Source: Lepidodermella squamata (taxonomy: Eukaryota; Gastrotricha). Taken from it: DNA of 64,000 nucleotides. The notes below the pieces were generated by a model. The model did not search any database. It worked only from the letters and a program-made list of their open reading frames with translations, and was not told where the DNA came from. Where the stretch lies: contig JBLDXI010000002.1 in the NCBI GenBank assembly GCA_047495785.1, forward strand, positions 496,001 to 560,000. Direction: 5' to 3'. Positions 1-10,883 of the stretch are shown here, piece after piece (positions within the stretch are counted from its first letter, which is position 1; the number at the start of each line of letters is the position of its first letter). The translations under genes were made by a program, and so were the position numbers.

Positions 1-206
1 AGGATCGAAAAGCTTGGATGCATTACGTGATGGGTGAACTTTCTGAAGTTGGCATTAGGCGGACTTATGCTTTTCGACAAGCGCTACAGCGATGCCCAGA
101 ATTCATACCAGCGAGTCGGGTAATGATTGAAATGCACAGCTCAGTTTTGGAAGAACCGTCACAACCTGAACTTTACCTTCCAATAACAGACGAGGATTCA
201 CTGTAG
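1..206 (+). CDS. Nuclear hormone receptor, 3' end only (partial)
   Basis: Only the last exon of a nuclear receptor is inside the window; the reading frame enters at base 3. It encodes the last helices of the ligand-binding domain (about 67 residues) and stops at 206. The stretch HYVMGELSEVG followed by RCPEFIPASR matches the ends of the next two genes downstream (stops at 2999 and 5158) almost residue for residue, and that is the basis of the call. DNA-binding domain and start lie upstream. An AATAAA at 365-370 is a plausible polyadenylation signal; the gene ending at 2999 has one at a similar distance. Function as a ligand-regulated transcription factor is inferred from the family; no ligand can be named. 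Confidence 0.8.
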   Translation, partial: DRKAWMHYVMGELSEVGIRRTYAFRQALQRCPEFIPASRVMIEMHSSVLEEPSQPELYLPITDEDSL

Positions 207-1738
207 ACCCATTTTGACATCGGACTTGAATATAACCGGTCCATTTTCCCATTTTTTTCGTCGTTGTCTTCATGTGCCAATTAAACTCTCTGTCTTGTCA
301 TATATCTCCTGATTTTTCCATCCGACAGAATACATTAGTGTCAATAACAATTTGAATGTTACGAAATAAAATTGTCCTTGACTATTTTGAAGTGTCCAGG
401 TAATCGACAATGAGGCATGGTTATGCATCTCGAAATTGTTAGAATTGCAAAATAGTTTAAAATGAGGTTTCAGAACTAAAATTGGGGCGTTCGTTGGTAA
501 TTCCGGCAATTTTCTATTCTTGATCGATGCAAATTTTGAAGCTGTACAACACGAATTTCGCCGTGAATCACAATCATATGAAAACATTGAGAGCTTGCAA
601 TTCGCCCCGCCTCAGATTTCAGACCGGAAACGATGCCGAATTTGCAATCAAAATTATTCAGGCTTGCGCGGTTCAATAAGCACGGAAAATCTGATGATTT
701 ACGAATTTTTAATGTTGATTTACTAGCTTTAAAATGCAATTCTATGTTGATCGGCGAAGCTCGGGCTCTCAATAATTCTAAATTCGGAATCTGCGAATAG
801 TACTGCCAAGCTGATCACAATGCGGGCTCTAAAAGTGTATGAAGCCGCGATTTTTTGTCCAGTTCCTTACTGTTTGTCTACGATTTCGGATTATCTAGGG
901 CCAGAATCTAATAATTTGTTCATGGCCCAAACTAAAAGTGTTCGTTACGCTAATACGATAATAGCTGTTGACTTCTATTTCAAACACAAATTTGAGATGG
1001 CCAATTAGGCTCCAGTAGTTAGCAAAATTGAATTAAGCTAAGGTGATCAGGCGGAAATTACAATGGGCGGATCCAGAGTGGGCGATGAGTGAATAAAAAT
1101 GAAGGTCGCGTGCCCACTTTTTCACGTTTTGGTGTGAATTTATGTACTATAGGAAGATCGCTAGTTTCCGATCTGTATAGAGTTGTCTATGCGGCGGAAC
1201 CGATTACAAATTTTCCCAGCTTTGATCGAACTGAAAACCTGGTTTTTGAGATGGAATTTGAGCCAATTTAGCGCGGTGCCCGATCCCAAAAGATTTTGGA
1301 CCGATACTAAGGATGGATTGATTGGATTGATTATTGCTTCACCTCTCATTTTTCGGATTACCCAATTATCGATCGCTCAAGGTTTTATCATTCTTAGCAT
1401 AATAAACATAGGACCGCGGAACTGGTTAGGATCGCAAGAATGAGCTCACCGTATGTACCGATGGAACTGGTTGGGATGATCCCTAAACGAGGATACATAC
1501 ATATGGAAAGTTGAGCACTATGGCGTAGTGAATTCCAATGCATTAGGTGCGTAAAAGGTTAATTCAGATGTCAAGATCGGCTCCAAATAATAAACTGCGA
1601 CATGACTCGCAAGTCAAGCGCTGATGAACTGGAAAGACACTCGGCGAGGATTTCCAGGATAATTAAATGAGTTTTATCGAGCTTCAGATTAAACTTATAA
1701 GCGGCATTCTCAAACCTACGCTCCGATTTGTTGGCGAG
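207..1738. other. Intergenic region, partly duplicated
   Basis: No convincing gene. About 298-370 resembles 3120-3196 (3' flank of the next receptor gene), and about 945-1055 resembles 3750-3838 (upstream of the gene after that). The intergenic DNA was therefore copied together with the receptor genes. Short open frames here show no family features. Confidence 0.6.
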
Positions 1739-2999
1739 ATGAATCAGTCAATTTGCCCGGTTTGTTATCAGCCTTCGTTTCTAAATGCTGGTTCCAAGTT
1801 CCAACAATCTATATATTTTGCAGGTTTGCGCAGCCTTCACCGATGGCAAGAAACGCTGTGGCGCTTTGGTTTGTGAAGCTTGCAAAAGATTCTTTTTGCG
1901 GCTAAGAACTTCCCCGGACTGCCTCGACCACATCGAGTGTCAAAAAACGCGAGCCAGACTCAGCAAAAATGGCTCATTGTTTCGCAACTCCTGCAGAAAA
2001 TGCCGGTTTGAACGCTGTATCGAACTTGGTATGTACATGGAAAGCAGGGATAGGCGCCGATGCGCGAAAACCAAGTCTACTAGCATCTTGGCTTACGTTA
2101 GTGTTGGCCTAGTTCCTATGAAGGAACCAAGTCGTCTCGAGATCGTTGGCAACTCACTAGTCAATCAGGCGATTTTCCTAAGGCAGAAAATCAACAGCCT
2201 GCCGTTCCGAAGGCGCGAGTCGCCGGTAGCTATCGATTCCAGTGATGTTCTACGCATGTGGACTATGAGCATGCAGCACAGTAATCAGGTAGCTGTTTTC
2301 CAGAGTGAGTTTATGAGATGTCTACCCGGCTTCCACGAACTCACTTTATCGGACCGCTGCAAATTGTTCGCAAATGCTTACTCAAAAATTAATTCCGTCA
2401 CAACGTGTTGTGAGGGGGTTGCCTACGCTGCTGGTTTCGGTGCGTCTAGATTGAACTCGGAAATATTCATATCGAAAATTCCAGAAAGTTCGGTAAGCAG
2501 AACTGCTCTGAACCTTGAAAATCAAACAAACTCTTTATTCAAGTACGCATTACTTGAGGCAGATCATCTCGGTCGCATTTTCGAAGCTTGGAATCCGTCG
2601 GATTTCGAAATAGCAATTCTGATTGCCATGCTGTTCTATACAAGTTAGTTACAATCTATTGAACTTCTTTTCTATAATTTCGAATTGTTCTCAGGTCTGC
2701 CGTGTTATGCAATGGAGAATCCCAGTGCTCGAGATCGAGCGCTGCAAGAGGTCGAAAGTCTTCATTTCTGCGCGACTGGCGGCAGCGAGGATCGGAAAGC
2801 TTGGATCCATTACGTCATGGGTGAATTTTCGGAAGTTGGCACAAGACGAACTGTGGTCTTTAGCCAACTGCTGCAACGATGCCCGGAGTTCATACCAGCG
2901 AGTCGAGTTATTAATGAGATGATTAACACAGTTTTGGGGGCGCCGTCTCCGTCTGATTCCGATCGTTACCCTCCTTTCCCAGACGAGGACTCATGCTAG
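1739..2999 (+). CDS. Divergent nuclear hormone receptor (NHR array, gene 2)
   Basis: Predicted 364-residue nuclear receptor of the expanded nematode type. Exons by inspection: 1739-1759, 1824-2492, 2544-2643, 2695-2999. Intron 1 splits the first zinc finger: MNQSICP joins VCAAFTDG, giving C-x2-C-x14-C-x2-C and the P-box CEACKRFF. The second finger ends CRKCRFERC. The ligand-binding domain carries LPGFHELTLSDRCKLF, the counterpart of the family signature. The short amino terminus before the finger matches the next paralogue (METSCL), supporting ATG 1739 over the in-frame upstream ATG 1667. Intron 2 (51 bases) is a multiple of three without a stop, so a naive frame reads through it. Second-finger cysteines are C-x5-C-x17-C-x2-C instead of the textbook C-x5-C-x9-C-x2-C. 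AATAAA at 3191-3196. Role as a sequence-specific transcription factor is inferred from the family. Confidence 0.88.
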
Positions 3000-3937
3000 A
3001 GTTGATTTGACAACGAACGCTGAATAATCAGTTCTGTTTCCTTATTTATTATTCTCGGCATATGGCCTCCGTGTCCGTGTACCTTTCAATTTCTCTTCCC
3101 CATAGGACTACCAATCATGTCATGTTTCTCCTGATTTATCCATACGTCAGAAAAAATCATTGTCAATAGTCAATAGCAATTATCCTGTGAAATAAAATGG
3201 AGATAGTTTGTGCTATTTTTGAATTGTCTATAATTCATATATCCATACAGGCTCATTTTGAAATTATTAATAGCCAAAGGTTCCTTAACTAAAATTGACG
3301 CCGCCCCATGTCAAAGACATTTTAGGGATTTGTTAGGGTTTATCCCCGACATATTTAGAGCTATTTAGACCAATGTTGGGGTCTTAATTAGTTAGTCTTC
3401 AAGGTTGGACCCAAATAAGGGTACAACAACCCCAACAACACGAATGCCAGCACATATATACAAGGCCAAGCCTAGAGTCAAAGTCGATCCGAATTCTTCA
3501 ATTCGGTTCGGATGTTTAAATTCGTTAACAGGCGAGCGCCGTTTACTTGTTGATATCAACTTTACGGTTTTTTACAGAACTTCAGGAGGATCCACGGCTC
3601 AGTTCCAAGACGGTTAATTCTAGAAAAATAAGGAATGCTCGATTCTGAAGGCAGAAGTATAACTGAGGCTGCGCAAAGTTCGGTATAGAATCGCATCGAA
3701 TCTAGCGCTACAATGGAGCTTTGTGCTTGACCCGAGCTAAATGCGCTAGTTACGCTGAGACGATAATAGATTTCGACGTCTATTTCAAACGGCGACATCA
3801 ATGATTAACATAATTGAATCTAGTCATGGTGATCTGAAAAATGTGAGCTGTCATGTGAACTATCAGCACTGTCTTCACGTGCAGCCGTGGCAAAGCGGAA
3901 TGCTCTGAATTTTGGACAGCCCTCATAATAACGACTA
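3000..3937. other. Intergenic region
   Basis: 3' flank of one receptor gene and 5' flank of the next. It shares blocks with 207-1738 at an offset of about 2.8 kb. The only other feature seen is AATAAA at 3191-3196. No supported gene. Confidence 0.55.
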
Positions 3938-5158
3938 ATGGAAACATCATGCCTGGTAAGTAATTTTTGGTCTTTTTGATGCCTCTAGAGAATATTATTG
4001 TTTTCCCAGGTATGCCTTACCTTCACGGACGGCAGGAAACGTTGCGGCGCTTTGGTTTGCGAGGCCTGCAAAAGATTCTTTCTACGGCTGAGAGCTTCAC
4101 CAGAAAGCATCGAACACATCAACTGCCGAAAATCGAAAGCAAGCCTCAGCAAAAATGGTGCATTCTTCCGCAATTCCTGCCGAAAATGCCGGTTTGAGCA
4201 TTGTATCAAAGTCGGGATGTACTTGCAGAGCAGAGATACGCGAAGAGTAGTCAGATTCAAATCAGCAGCAGCTACGATGCCAGAAATCTTTGTTGGCCAA
4301 GTTTCGATAAATGAGCCTATCCGAGTCGAAGGAATAAGCACCTTATTGGTAAATCGAGCCTTGCATTTGAGACGCCAAATCAACAGCCTGCCATATCGAA
4401 GGCGCGAGACGCCGATAATTCTAGATGACAGCGATGTTCTCCGCATGTGGATTGTGAGCATGCAGCACCATGACCAAGTCGCTGTGTACCAACGAGAATT
4501 TCTAAGCGTTTTGCCAGGCTTCAATGAGCTCACTATTTCGGACAGATGCAAGCTGTTTTCGAATTCCTATTCCAAAATTTCTTCGGTCAATACATGCTGT
4601 GGAGGTGTGGAAACTGCTGCCGGGTTCAATGCTTCCCGGGTAAACGCAGAAATATTCATCGCCAAAGTTCCTGAAGCTGCGGTAGAACCTTTCAAATTTC
4701 CCTTTTCAATTCCAATAATCTTCTTTTTTCAGTACGCGATGCTTGAAGCTGATCATCTTGGCCGCATTTTCGAAGCTTGGATGCCGTCAGATTTCGAAAT
4801 AGCAGTCCTGATTGCGATGATATTCTACACAGGTTTACCTGCTCAGCTGATGGAAAATCCTGGAGCTCGAGACAGAGCCCTTCAACAGATCGAAAATCTT
4901 CACTTCTGCGCAACCGGCGGCAGTAAAGATCGAAAATCTTGGCTCTATTACGTCATGGGAGAATTCTCAGAAGTTGGAACAAGGCGGTCTGTTGCTTTCC
5001 AACGAGTTCTACAACGTTGCCCTGAATTCATACCATCAAGCCGAATAATGATGGAGATGGTTGATACCGTTTTACAACGCTCTTCTTCTACTACTTCATC
5101 CGATTGTGAATACAACTCACCTAGCAGTTGCGATTACTACACGTCAGTTCGGCATTGA
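3938..5158 (+). CDS. Divergent nuclear hormone receptor (NHR array, gene 3)
   Basis: Predicted 371-residue receptor with exons 3938-3955, 4010-4681, 4733-5158. Exon 1 encodes METSCL, and splicing adds VCLTFTDG to complete the first finger's CxxC. P-box CEACKRFF; the second finger ends CRKCRFEHC. The ligand-binding domain includes LPGFNELTISDRCKLF. It is the closest relative of the gene at 1739 but lacks its third intron: the sequence across FYTG and LPAQ is continuous, a clean intron loss. The cysteine that opens the second finger in its neighbour is Ser here (SPES for SPDC). Intron 2 is 51 bases, stopless and in frame. The carboxy tail is Ser/Thr/Tyr-rich. Nuclear transcription factor role inferred from the family; ligand unknown. 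Confidence 0.88.
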
Positions 5159-5511
5159 TTTCCAGACATTTTTCATCGAGTTACTAGTCTTCATCTTATT
5201 TGTGTCGTATTCTATAGTATGTATTGTGAAGGAATTCCTTGATAGATAAAGTTGCGACATCAATTCACCGTTGAATGGTAATTCAATAAAAGCCCCCGAA
5301 AATGTTACAGAAATGTGTCTGAAACCATGTGAGTGAAGCATCACCTTAAAATTCAAGACTAATTCTAATTCAGCTGCTGTCACAACAGGCGAGGACACTG
5401 AATTAATGTCATGCGACAGTTTTCCTGAGTTCATTGATTTGGTTTTAAATCTACGGGCGAACACCTTTATCAGGCGCATCCTTTTCACAAAAAGAAACTG
5501 GATAACTTGGA
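5159..5511. other. Intergenic region
   Basis: About 350 bases between receptor genes. I see no conserved coding or repeat structure in it. An apparent open frame at 5406-5606 overlaps the true first exon of the next gene and has no family features. Confidence 0.5.
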
Positions 5512-6863
5512 ATGAAGCGAGAATGTCAGGTCAGTTTCCAGTTTCAAATAAAATGTTTTCTGGAGCTAGCCAGAGTCAACTAGTCAAAGGGTGGACCAGC
5601 TTGTGAATTTCAACATGATTTTTCACGAAATTTTCAAAAGCCCATGCACCCATCATTTGAATATGATAATGTTTCACAGGAAGTTTCTCAAGCTTTCCCT
5701 GTGTATCTAGATTTGTTTCGCTGCAACAGATGGAAAGCGTCGATGTGGGGCTAGAGCTTGTGAAGCTTGCAAACGATTTTTCCTTCGCCATCGGTCGTGC
5801 CCAGGAATCCTACAACACTCAGATTGCTACCAAGCAAGGTCCACGTACAATAAGGCCGGTTCTTGTTTCCGAAACGCGTGCCGAAAATGCAGGTTCGAGC
5901 GATGTCTAGCAGCTGGGATGCACCTCTACGACCGATGTGCTCGAAAGGCAACCCAATTCCCCCTCAGCGTTGAATCAAACCCATCCTGCAGCGAAGCAAC
6001 TCGGCTTGAGATCGATTTAACTACTTTAGTTTCAAACGCTTTGACAATGAAAACCAGAATGGCAAATCACCCTTTGCGACGAAAAGACTCCCCTGCAATC
6101 ATGGATGGGTCGAGCGCGTTGCGAGCGTGGCACGCTGCTATGGATCATCTTAGCTGCAAGGTCGACTATCAACGAGATTTTGTTAAAGCGCTGCCATGCT
6201 ACAAAGACCTCAGCATCAGCGATCGATGTGGGCTGTTTGCCGTAGCCTTTCCCAAGTTGACTACCATTAGTGGTTGCTGCGAGGGTTCATCTCGATCAGC
6301 TGGTTTCGGAGCGTCCCCGGAAAATGCGGAGATTTTCGTAAAAAATATTCCAGAGTTATCGGTAGTTACTTTTAATTATTTTCCTGTTGTATTTATTAAA
6401 CGACTTTTTCAAAAGTATTTGAACGCTGAAGCTACAAACCTTGGACGCCTTTTTGACTCGTGGAAGCCATCTGACATTGAATTATCTGTTTTGATGGCTA
6501 TTCTATTTTTCAATGGTGAGATTTTTTCTATAAATTGATACCTGATATCCACTCTATCCGATAGGACTACCAGCCCATGAAGTAGAAAGACCCAATGTTA
6601 TCAAAGTTGTTATGAAACACCTCGAACGCTTGCATTTCTGTGCTACTAACGGATCAGCGGATCGAAATGGTTGGCTTTGGTACGTTGTCAATGAATTCAA
6701 TGGCCTGGAACAAAGGATTTACCTTGCTCTGAACTACTTATTGAATCGATGCCCTGAGTTTATCCCATCGAGTGGAATCATCATTGAGTCGATGCAGGCT
6801 GCACTTGGAAACGAAATGCTGCCAATGGGAAGCAACTCGCAAAACCTATCGCTAACCAGATAA
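5512..6863 (+). CDS. Divergent nuclear hormone receptor (NHR array, gene 4)
   Basis: Predicted 355 residues from exons 5512-5529, 5711-6361, 6416-6515, 6565-6863. Exon 1 encodes MKRECQ; after a 181-base intron the frame continues ICFAATDG, restoring CQIC, and the P-box is CEACKRFF. The second finger ends CRKCRFERC and is followed by GMHLYDR. Ligand-binding domain signature LPCYKDLSISDRCGLF. Exon lengths (18, 651, 100, 299) are identical to the next gene, showing a recent tandem duplication. In the second finger the paralogue cysteine is replaced by Leu and a different Cys lies three residues earlier (SCPGILQHSDC). Candidate polyadenylation signal AATAAA at 6891-6896. Transcription factor role inferred from the family. 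Confidence 0.88.
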
Positions 6864-7255
6864 AGGAATAATTTTTTTGAGAAAATGAAAAATAAATGCA
6901 TCTTCTTGGCTGATAAGTGCCGCACATGAGTCACTGGGCTCACTGATACGGCGAGCGTATGTCAGGAATTTTCCGAATGAGGAAAAAAGAAATAACTGCC
7001 CAACTTCTCCTTTGTCTGAATTTATCGGTTATTGTTTCATTCTTCCTGACCAATTTAATTGGCGTAGCATTTGAGATGTCACGTATAAATTGTGTATAGC
7101 CCTAAATAGCAACAACAGTTCTATGAAATTCGTCTTGTTGAAGACACTGAATTAGTTCGAGTTTGCATGTGTTCAAAGATCAAGTTTTTAATCTATGAGT
7201 AAGCAGATTTTAGACGCAAACTTTTCTAGATACTAGAATAACTGGATATCATAAA
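6864..7255. other. Intergenic region
   Basis: About 390 bases between two near-identical receptor genes. Apart from AATAAA at 6891-6896 I see nothing that can be supported. Confidence 0.5.
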
Positions 7256-8618
7256 ATGAAACGAGAATGCCAGGTCAGTTTCAACTAATTTCTGTTTCCT
7301 TCAGCAACACCAGATTCGAAAGTGCGTTGAGTGAAAGAGGATTGAAACCTATCGCTTAATTTTTGGGGCAGCCTATGAATTTTAACCTATTTTTGCGAAG
7401 GTCTCGAACCTATCATTCGAAGCTACAGTCCAAATCATATTTTCTATGGATTTCCATGTGTATCTAGATTTGTTTTGCTGCCACCGATGGAAAGCGTCGA
7501 TGCGGAGCCAGGGCATGTGAAGCCTGCAAGCGATTTTTCCTTCGACATCGCTCGAGCCCAGGCATCCTACAGCACTCAGATTGCTACCAAGCAAGGTCCT
7601 CGTACAATAAAGCTGGTTCTTGTTTCCGAAACGCGTGTCGAAAATGCCGGTTCGAGCGCTGTCTAGCCGCTGGGATGCACCTCTACGACCGATGTGCTCG
7701 AAAAGAAACTCAGTCCACCGTCAGCGTTGCGTCAGAACCATCATGCGTCGAGGCAACTCAGCTTGAAAATGACTTGGCCTCTTTAGTGTCAAAGGCTTTA
7801 ACGATGACAACTAGAATGGCTAGCCATCCCCTACGACGGAAAGACTCCCCTGCAATTCTAGAAGCCTCGAGCGTGCTACGGTTATGGCACGCTGCTACTG
7901 ACCATTTGAGTTCTAAAGTAGATTATCAACGAGATTTTGTCCGAGGATTGCCTTGCTACGGCTACCTTAGCATCAGCGATCGGTGCAAGCTTTTCGCCGT
8001 AGCCTTCCCCAAGTTGACTCTCATTGCTGCCTGCTGCGAGGGTTCATCCCGATCAGCTGGTTTCTGTACGTCCCCAGCAAATGCGGAGATTTTCGCGAGT
8101 AATATTCCAGAATTATCGGTAACATTTCGCAATATCGTTTTAATTTATCAAGTGAGTTGTTATTAGTATTTGAACGCTGAAGCTGCGAACTTTGGACGCC
8201 TCTTTGATGCATGGAAGCCATCTGATGCCGAATTAGCTCTTTTAATGGCTATTCTTTTCTTCAATGGTCAGATGTTAATTAATACAGCCGTAAATATTTC
8301 AAGACTTGTTCTACTTTAGGATTACCAGGCTATCAAACGGAAGGATCGACAGTGATTAGAAGCGTTATGAAGCACCTGGAACGCTTGCATTTCTACGCTA
8401 CGAGGGGTGCAGAGGATCGAAAAGGTTGGCTGTGGTACGCTGTCAATGAATTCAACGGACTGGAGCATCGGCGATATCTAGCTCTCAACTACTTATTGAA
8501 TCGATGTCCTGAGTTTATCCCTTCAAGCAGAATTATCGTTGAATCGATTCAGGCTGCACTAGGAAACGAGATCCTGCCTATCGAAAATAACTCAAAAAGC
8601 TTATCGCTAATCACATAA
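7256..8618 (+). CDS. Divergent nuclear hormone receptor (NHR array, gene 5)
   Basis: Predicted 355 residues; exons 7256-7273, 7468-8118, 8167-8266, 8320-8618, the same lengths as the gene at 5512. Exon 1 MKRECQ joins ICFAATDG. First finger C-x2-C-x14-C-x2-C with CEACKRFF; the second finger ends CRKCRFERC. Ligand-binding domain LPCYGYLSISDRCKLF. The second finger has lost even the displaced Cys of its twin (SSPGILQHSDC), leaving one obvious cysteine before CRKC plus an extra one in GSCFRNAC. AATAAA at 8634-8639. It is a tandem duplicate of gene 4 and has diverged mainly in the hinge and loops. Nuclear transcription factor by family; whether it binds DNA in the usual way is uncertain. Confidence 0.88.
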
Positions 8619-9229
8619 TTCTCTAAAAAGATAAATAAATAAATGGACTTCTCCGTTTTCTTTTGGAAATAAGAGAATTAGACTTTGTTTGACTCTGAAG
8701 TGACGAACATATTTTGATTAATAATTTATTTTCAAAGATACATTTTGCGAGCCTATTAGTTGAATATTTCCAATAAAACATAGAAATTAAAGTCACACAT
8801 CAAAAGTACCACTCTGATTTTATCCGAATGCTGGATCTTCCTGACCTATTTAAGGGATGAGGAATTTACCTCCCAACAAGCTGCCATATTCTATCAAATT
8901 TCTCTCATTTTCCCAGGTATTGTCTCAATCTGGAAATTGAATCTCTTAGCTTCCTCCAATTTCCCTTCTACGAATCCTTCACACACCCTTCGTCACATGC
9001 TGTGAGGTACAAAAATTGCCTGTCTCCATAGCGAACAGCAGGAAGAGCAAACCGCCATCAAGGTGCGAACGGGGTTCACTTAACGAGAGATTTGATTCGA
9101 ATCCAAGAAAAGCTCACATGTTAACGGTATCGTATTTCACGTGGGCAGCTGGGCAGCTTTTCTTTCATCAAATGAATAAAGACTTCGTCGAAAATTCAAA
9201 GCTTGAATTTCTCATTGCTCGAGGTAGTA
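8619..9229. other. Intergenic region
   Basis: About 600 bases before the next receptor. An open frame at 9016-9255 overlaps the receptor's first exon in another frame and shows no domain. No repeat recognised. Confidence 0.5.
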
Positions 9230-10589
9230 ATGAAAGTGAAAAACACGGTGTGTAAAGTTCTGTGCAAGGTAAGAAATGTTTTAACCTAGTTAGGTATTTG
9301 TGATCTTGAGATATTGTCTAGATTTGTGACGTTCCAACGGATGGGAAAACGCGATGTGGAGTCGAGGCTTGTTTAGCCTGCAAGAGATTCTTTTTACGCC
9401 ACCGATCATCGTCGGAGAATTTATTCCACACCTGCGCCCCGTATCACACGCCAACGCATGTGATCAGCAAAACAGGATCGCTACTTCGCAAGGCCTGTGC
9501 GAAATGTCGATATGAAAAATGTATCGTAGTTGGTATGTTAGAAGCTGCGACTTCATCAGTTGATACTGTAACCGTACCTAGTGACGGCGAATCTTCAAAA
9601 ATGGAGCGAGAGATTGGGGCACTGGCTGAGAGTTCAGTCACCCTGCGGACCCGGTTCTCATCAATGCCAATGCGGAGGCGAGCTTCGTCCGTGTCGCTGG
9701 ATACAACAAGTCACGTGACCGCCTGGAATGCGGTTATGAAGCATGCCGAGAGCATGTTCAATTACCAGAGTGAGTTCGTGAAATGCTTACCTGGATATCG
9801 GGACCTGAGCCTGCCGGACCGGTGTCGATTGTTTGCGAACGCCTTCTCGAAGATTGGGCTGGCGGATGGGTGTTCATACAACCCAGCTGATGCTGCAGCG
9901 TTCAACATGTCCCTGAGTAACGCTAACGCTTTAGAGCAAGTTATCCCTGAATTTGGGGTATTATTTGATTTGTTTGGTATTTTTTGGTAATTTTCACGAT
10001 TTTTCAGTACGCATCAGCGGAAGCAAGGCACATTGGTGCTATATTTGACCAATGGAAACCGACTACACTCGAAATGGGGTTCCTTTTTGCTTTTCTATTT
10101 TTTACTGGTTAGTTTCACAATTTCTAAAATTCTTGTCTTAAATTTACTCATTTTACTATCAAAATTAATATATGCAAATGTATGCATAATTTATGCAAAT
10201 TAGCAAAAATTAGAATTATATTAAAATCTTTGATCAATTGGTATGAGAATTCCTTAAATTAAATTATTATTATTTTTTAAATTATGTTTGCAGCTCAGCC
10301 TCGAGAAGAGCTGGACAATGCATTTGCGGTTGAAACGTCGATTGCGTACTTGGAAAGCATGCATCACCGCTACGTCTGCGGAAGCCAGGAGCGAAAAGAA
10401 TGGATGCAATACGCGATTCGAGAATTCACCGGCGTGGAGCAGCGGCGTGGCTTTGCGGTGCGTGACCTACTACTACGCTGCCCTGAGCTACGCCAATCGA
10501 GTCGTGTGGTTTACGAGGCGGTCGAAGTAATCATCGCGCCGTCATCCGCCCCCAGCTCCCGTCGAGGCAGCGTGATTGATGAAAAATGA
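9230..10589 (+). CDS. Divergent nuclear hormone receptor (NHR array, gene 6)
   Basis: Predicted 356 residues; exons 9230-9268, 9322-9957, 10008-10107, 10294-10589. Exon 1 encodes MKVKNTVCKVLCK and joins ICDVPTDG. First finger with LACKRFF (CLAC where the other genes have CEAC); the second finger ends CAKCRYEKC. The ligand-binding domain has LPGYRDLSLPDRCRLF. It is more diverged than genes 2-5: the linker between the HTC cysteine and CAKC is 20 residues (17 in most paralogues). Exon 3 is again exactly 100 bases and intron phases (0, 0, 1) are conserved. The last intron is 186 bases, long for this array and AT-rich. Transcription factor role inferred from the family. Confidence 0.86.
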
Positions 10590-10883
10590 TACCTCAAATG
10601 ACTTTTTCAGACATTATTTTCGTCTCCTAGCGTGTAATCGCGTTATTTTCGTTGTAATTTCACTGCTTGGTCAATTATACTTATCATCGTTCTCGCTGAA
10701 AACATTTTCACGCTAAAACTACTAAATGAAAAAGTGTGTCTACGGAATACTGAGTCAGATCCCGTCACTTTCAATTTAATTGCAGGATTCTCACGCTTTT
10801 CATTTTGACTGACAAGAAGTACAGTGCTAATCCCGAAGAAAAAAATACAAGAAAATCGATGAAACGTGCTTTTTTCAAAAGAG

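Noticed and set aside
270-1443. Small open frames in the first intergenic region as genes
   Set aside because: No splice-consistent extension, no motif, and partial similarity only to other receptor intergenic DNA.
10866-10883. Receptor gene 7 starting at 10866
   Set aside because: That codon is GTG; the first in-frame ATG is at 10884 and gives an amino end similar in length to the paralogues.
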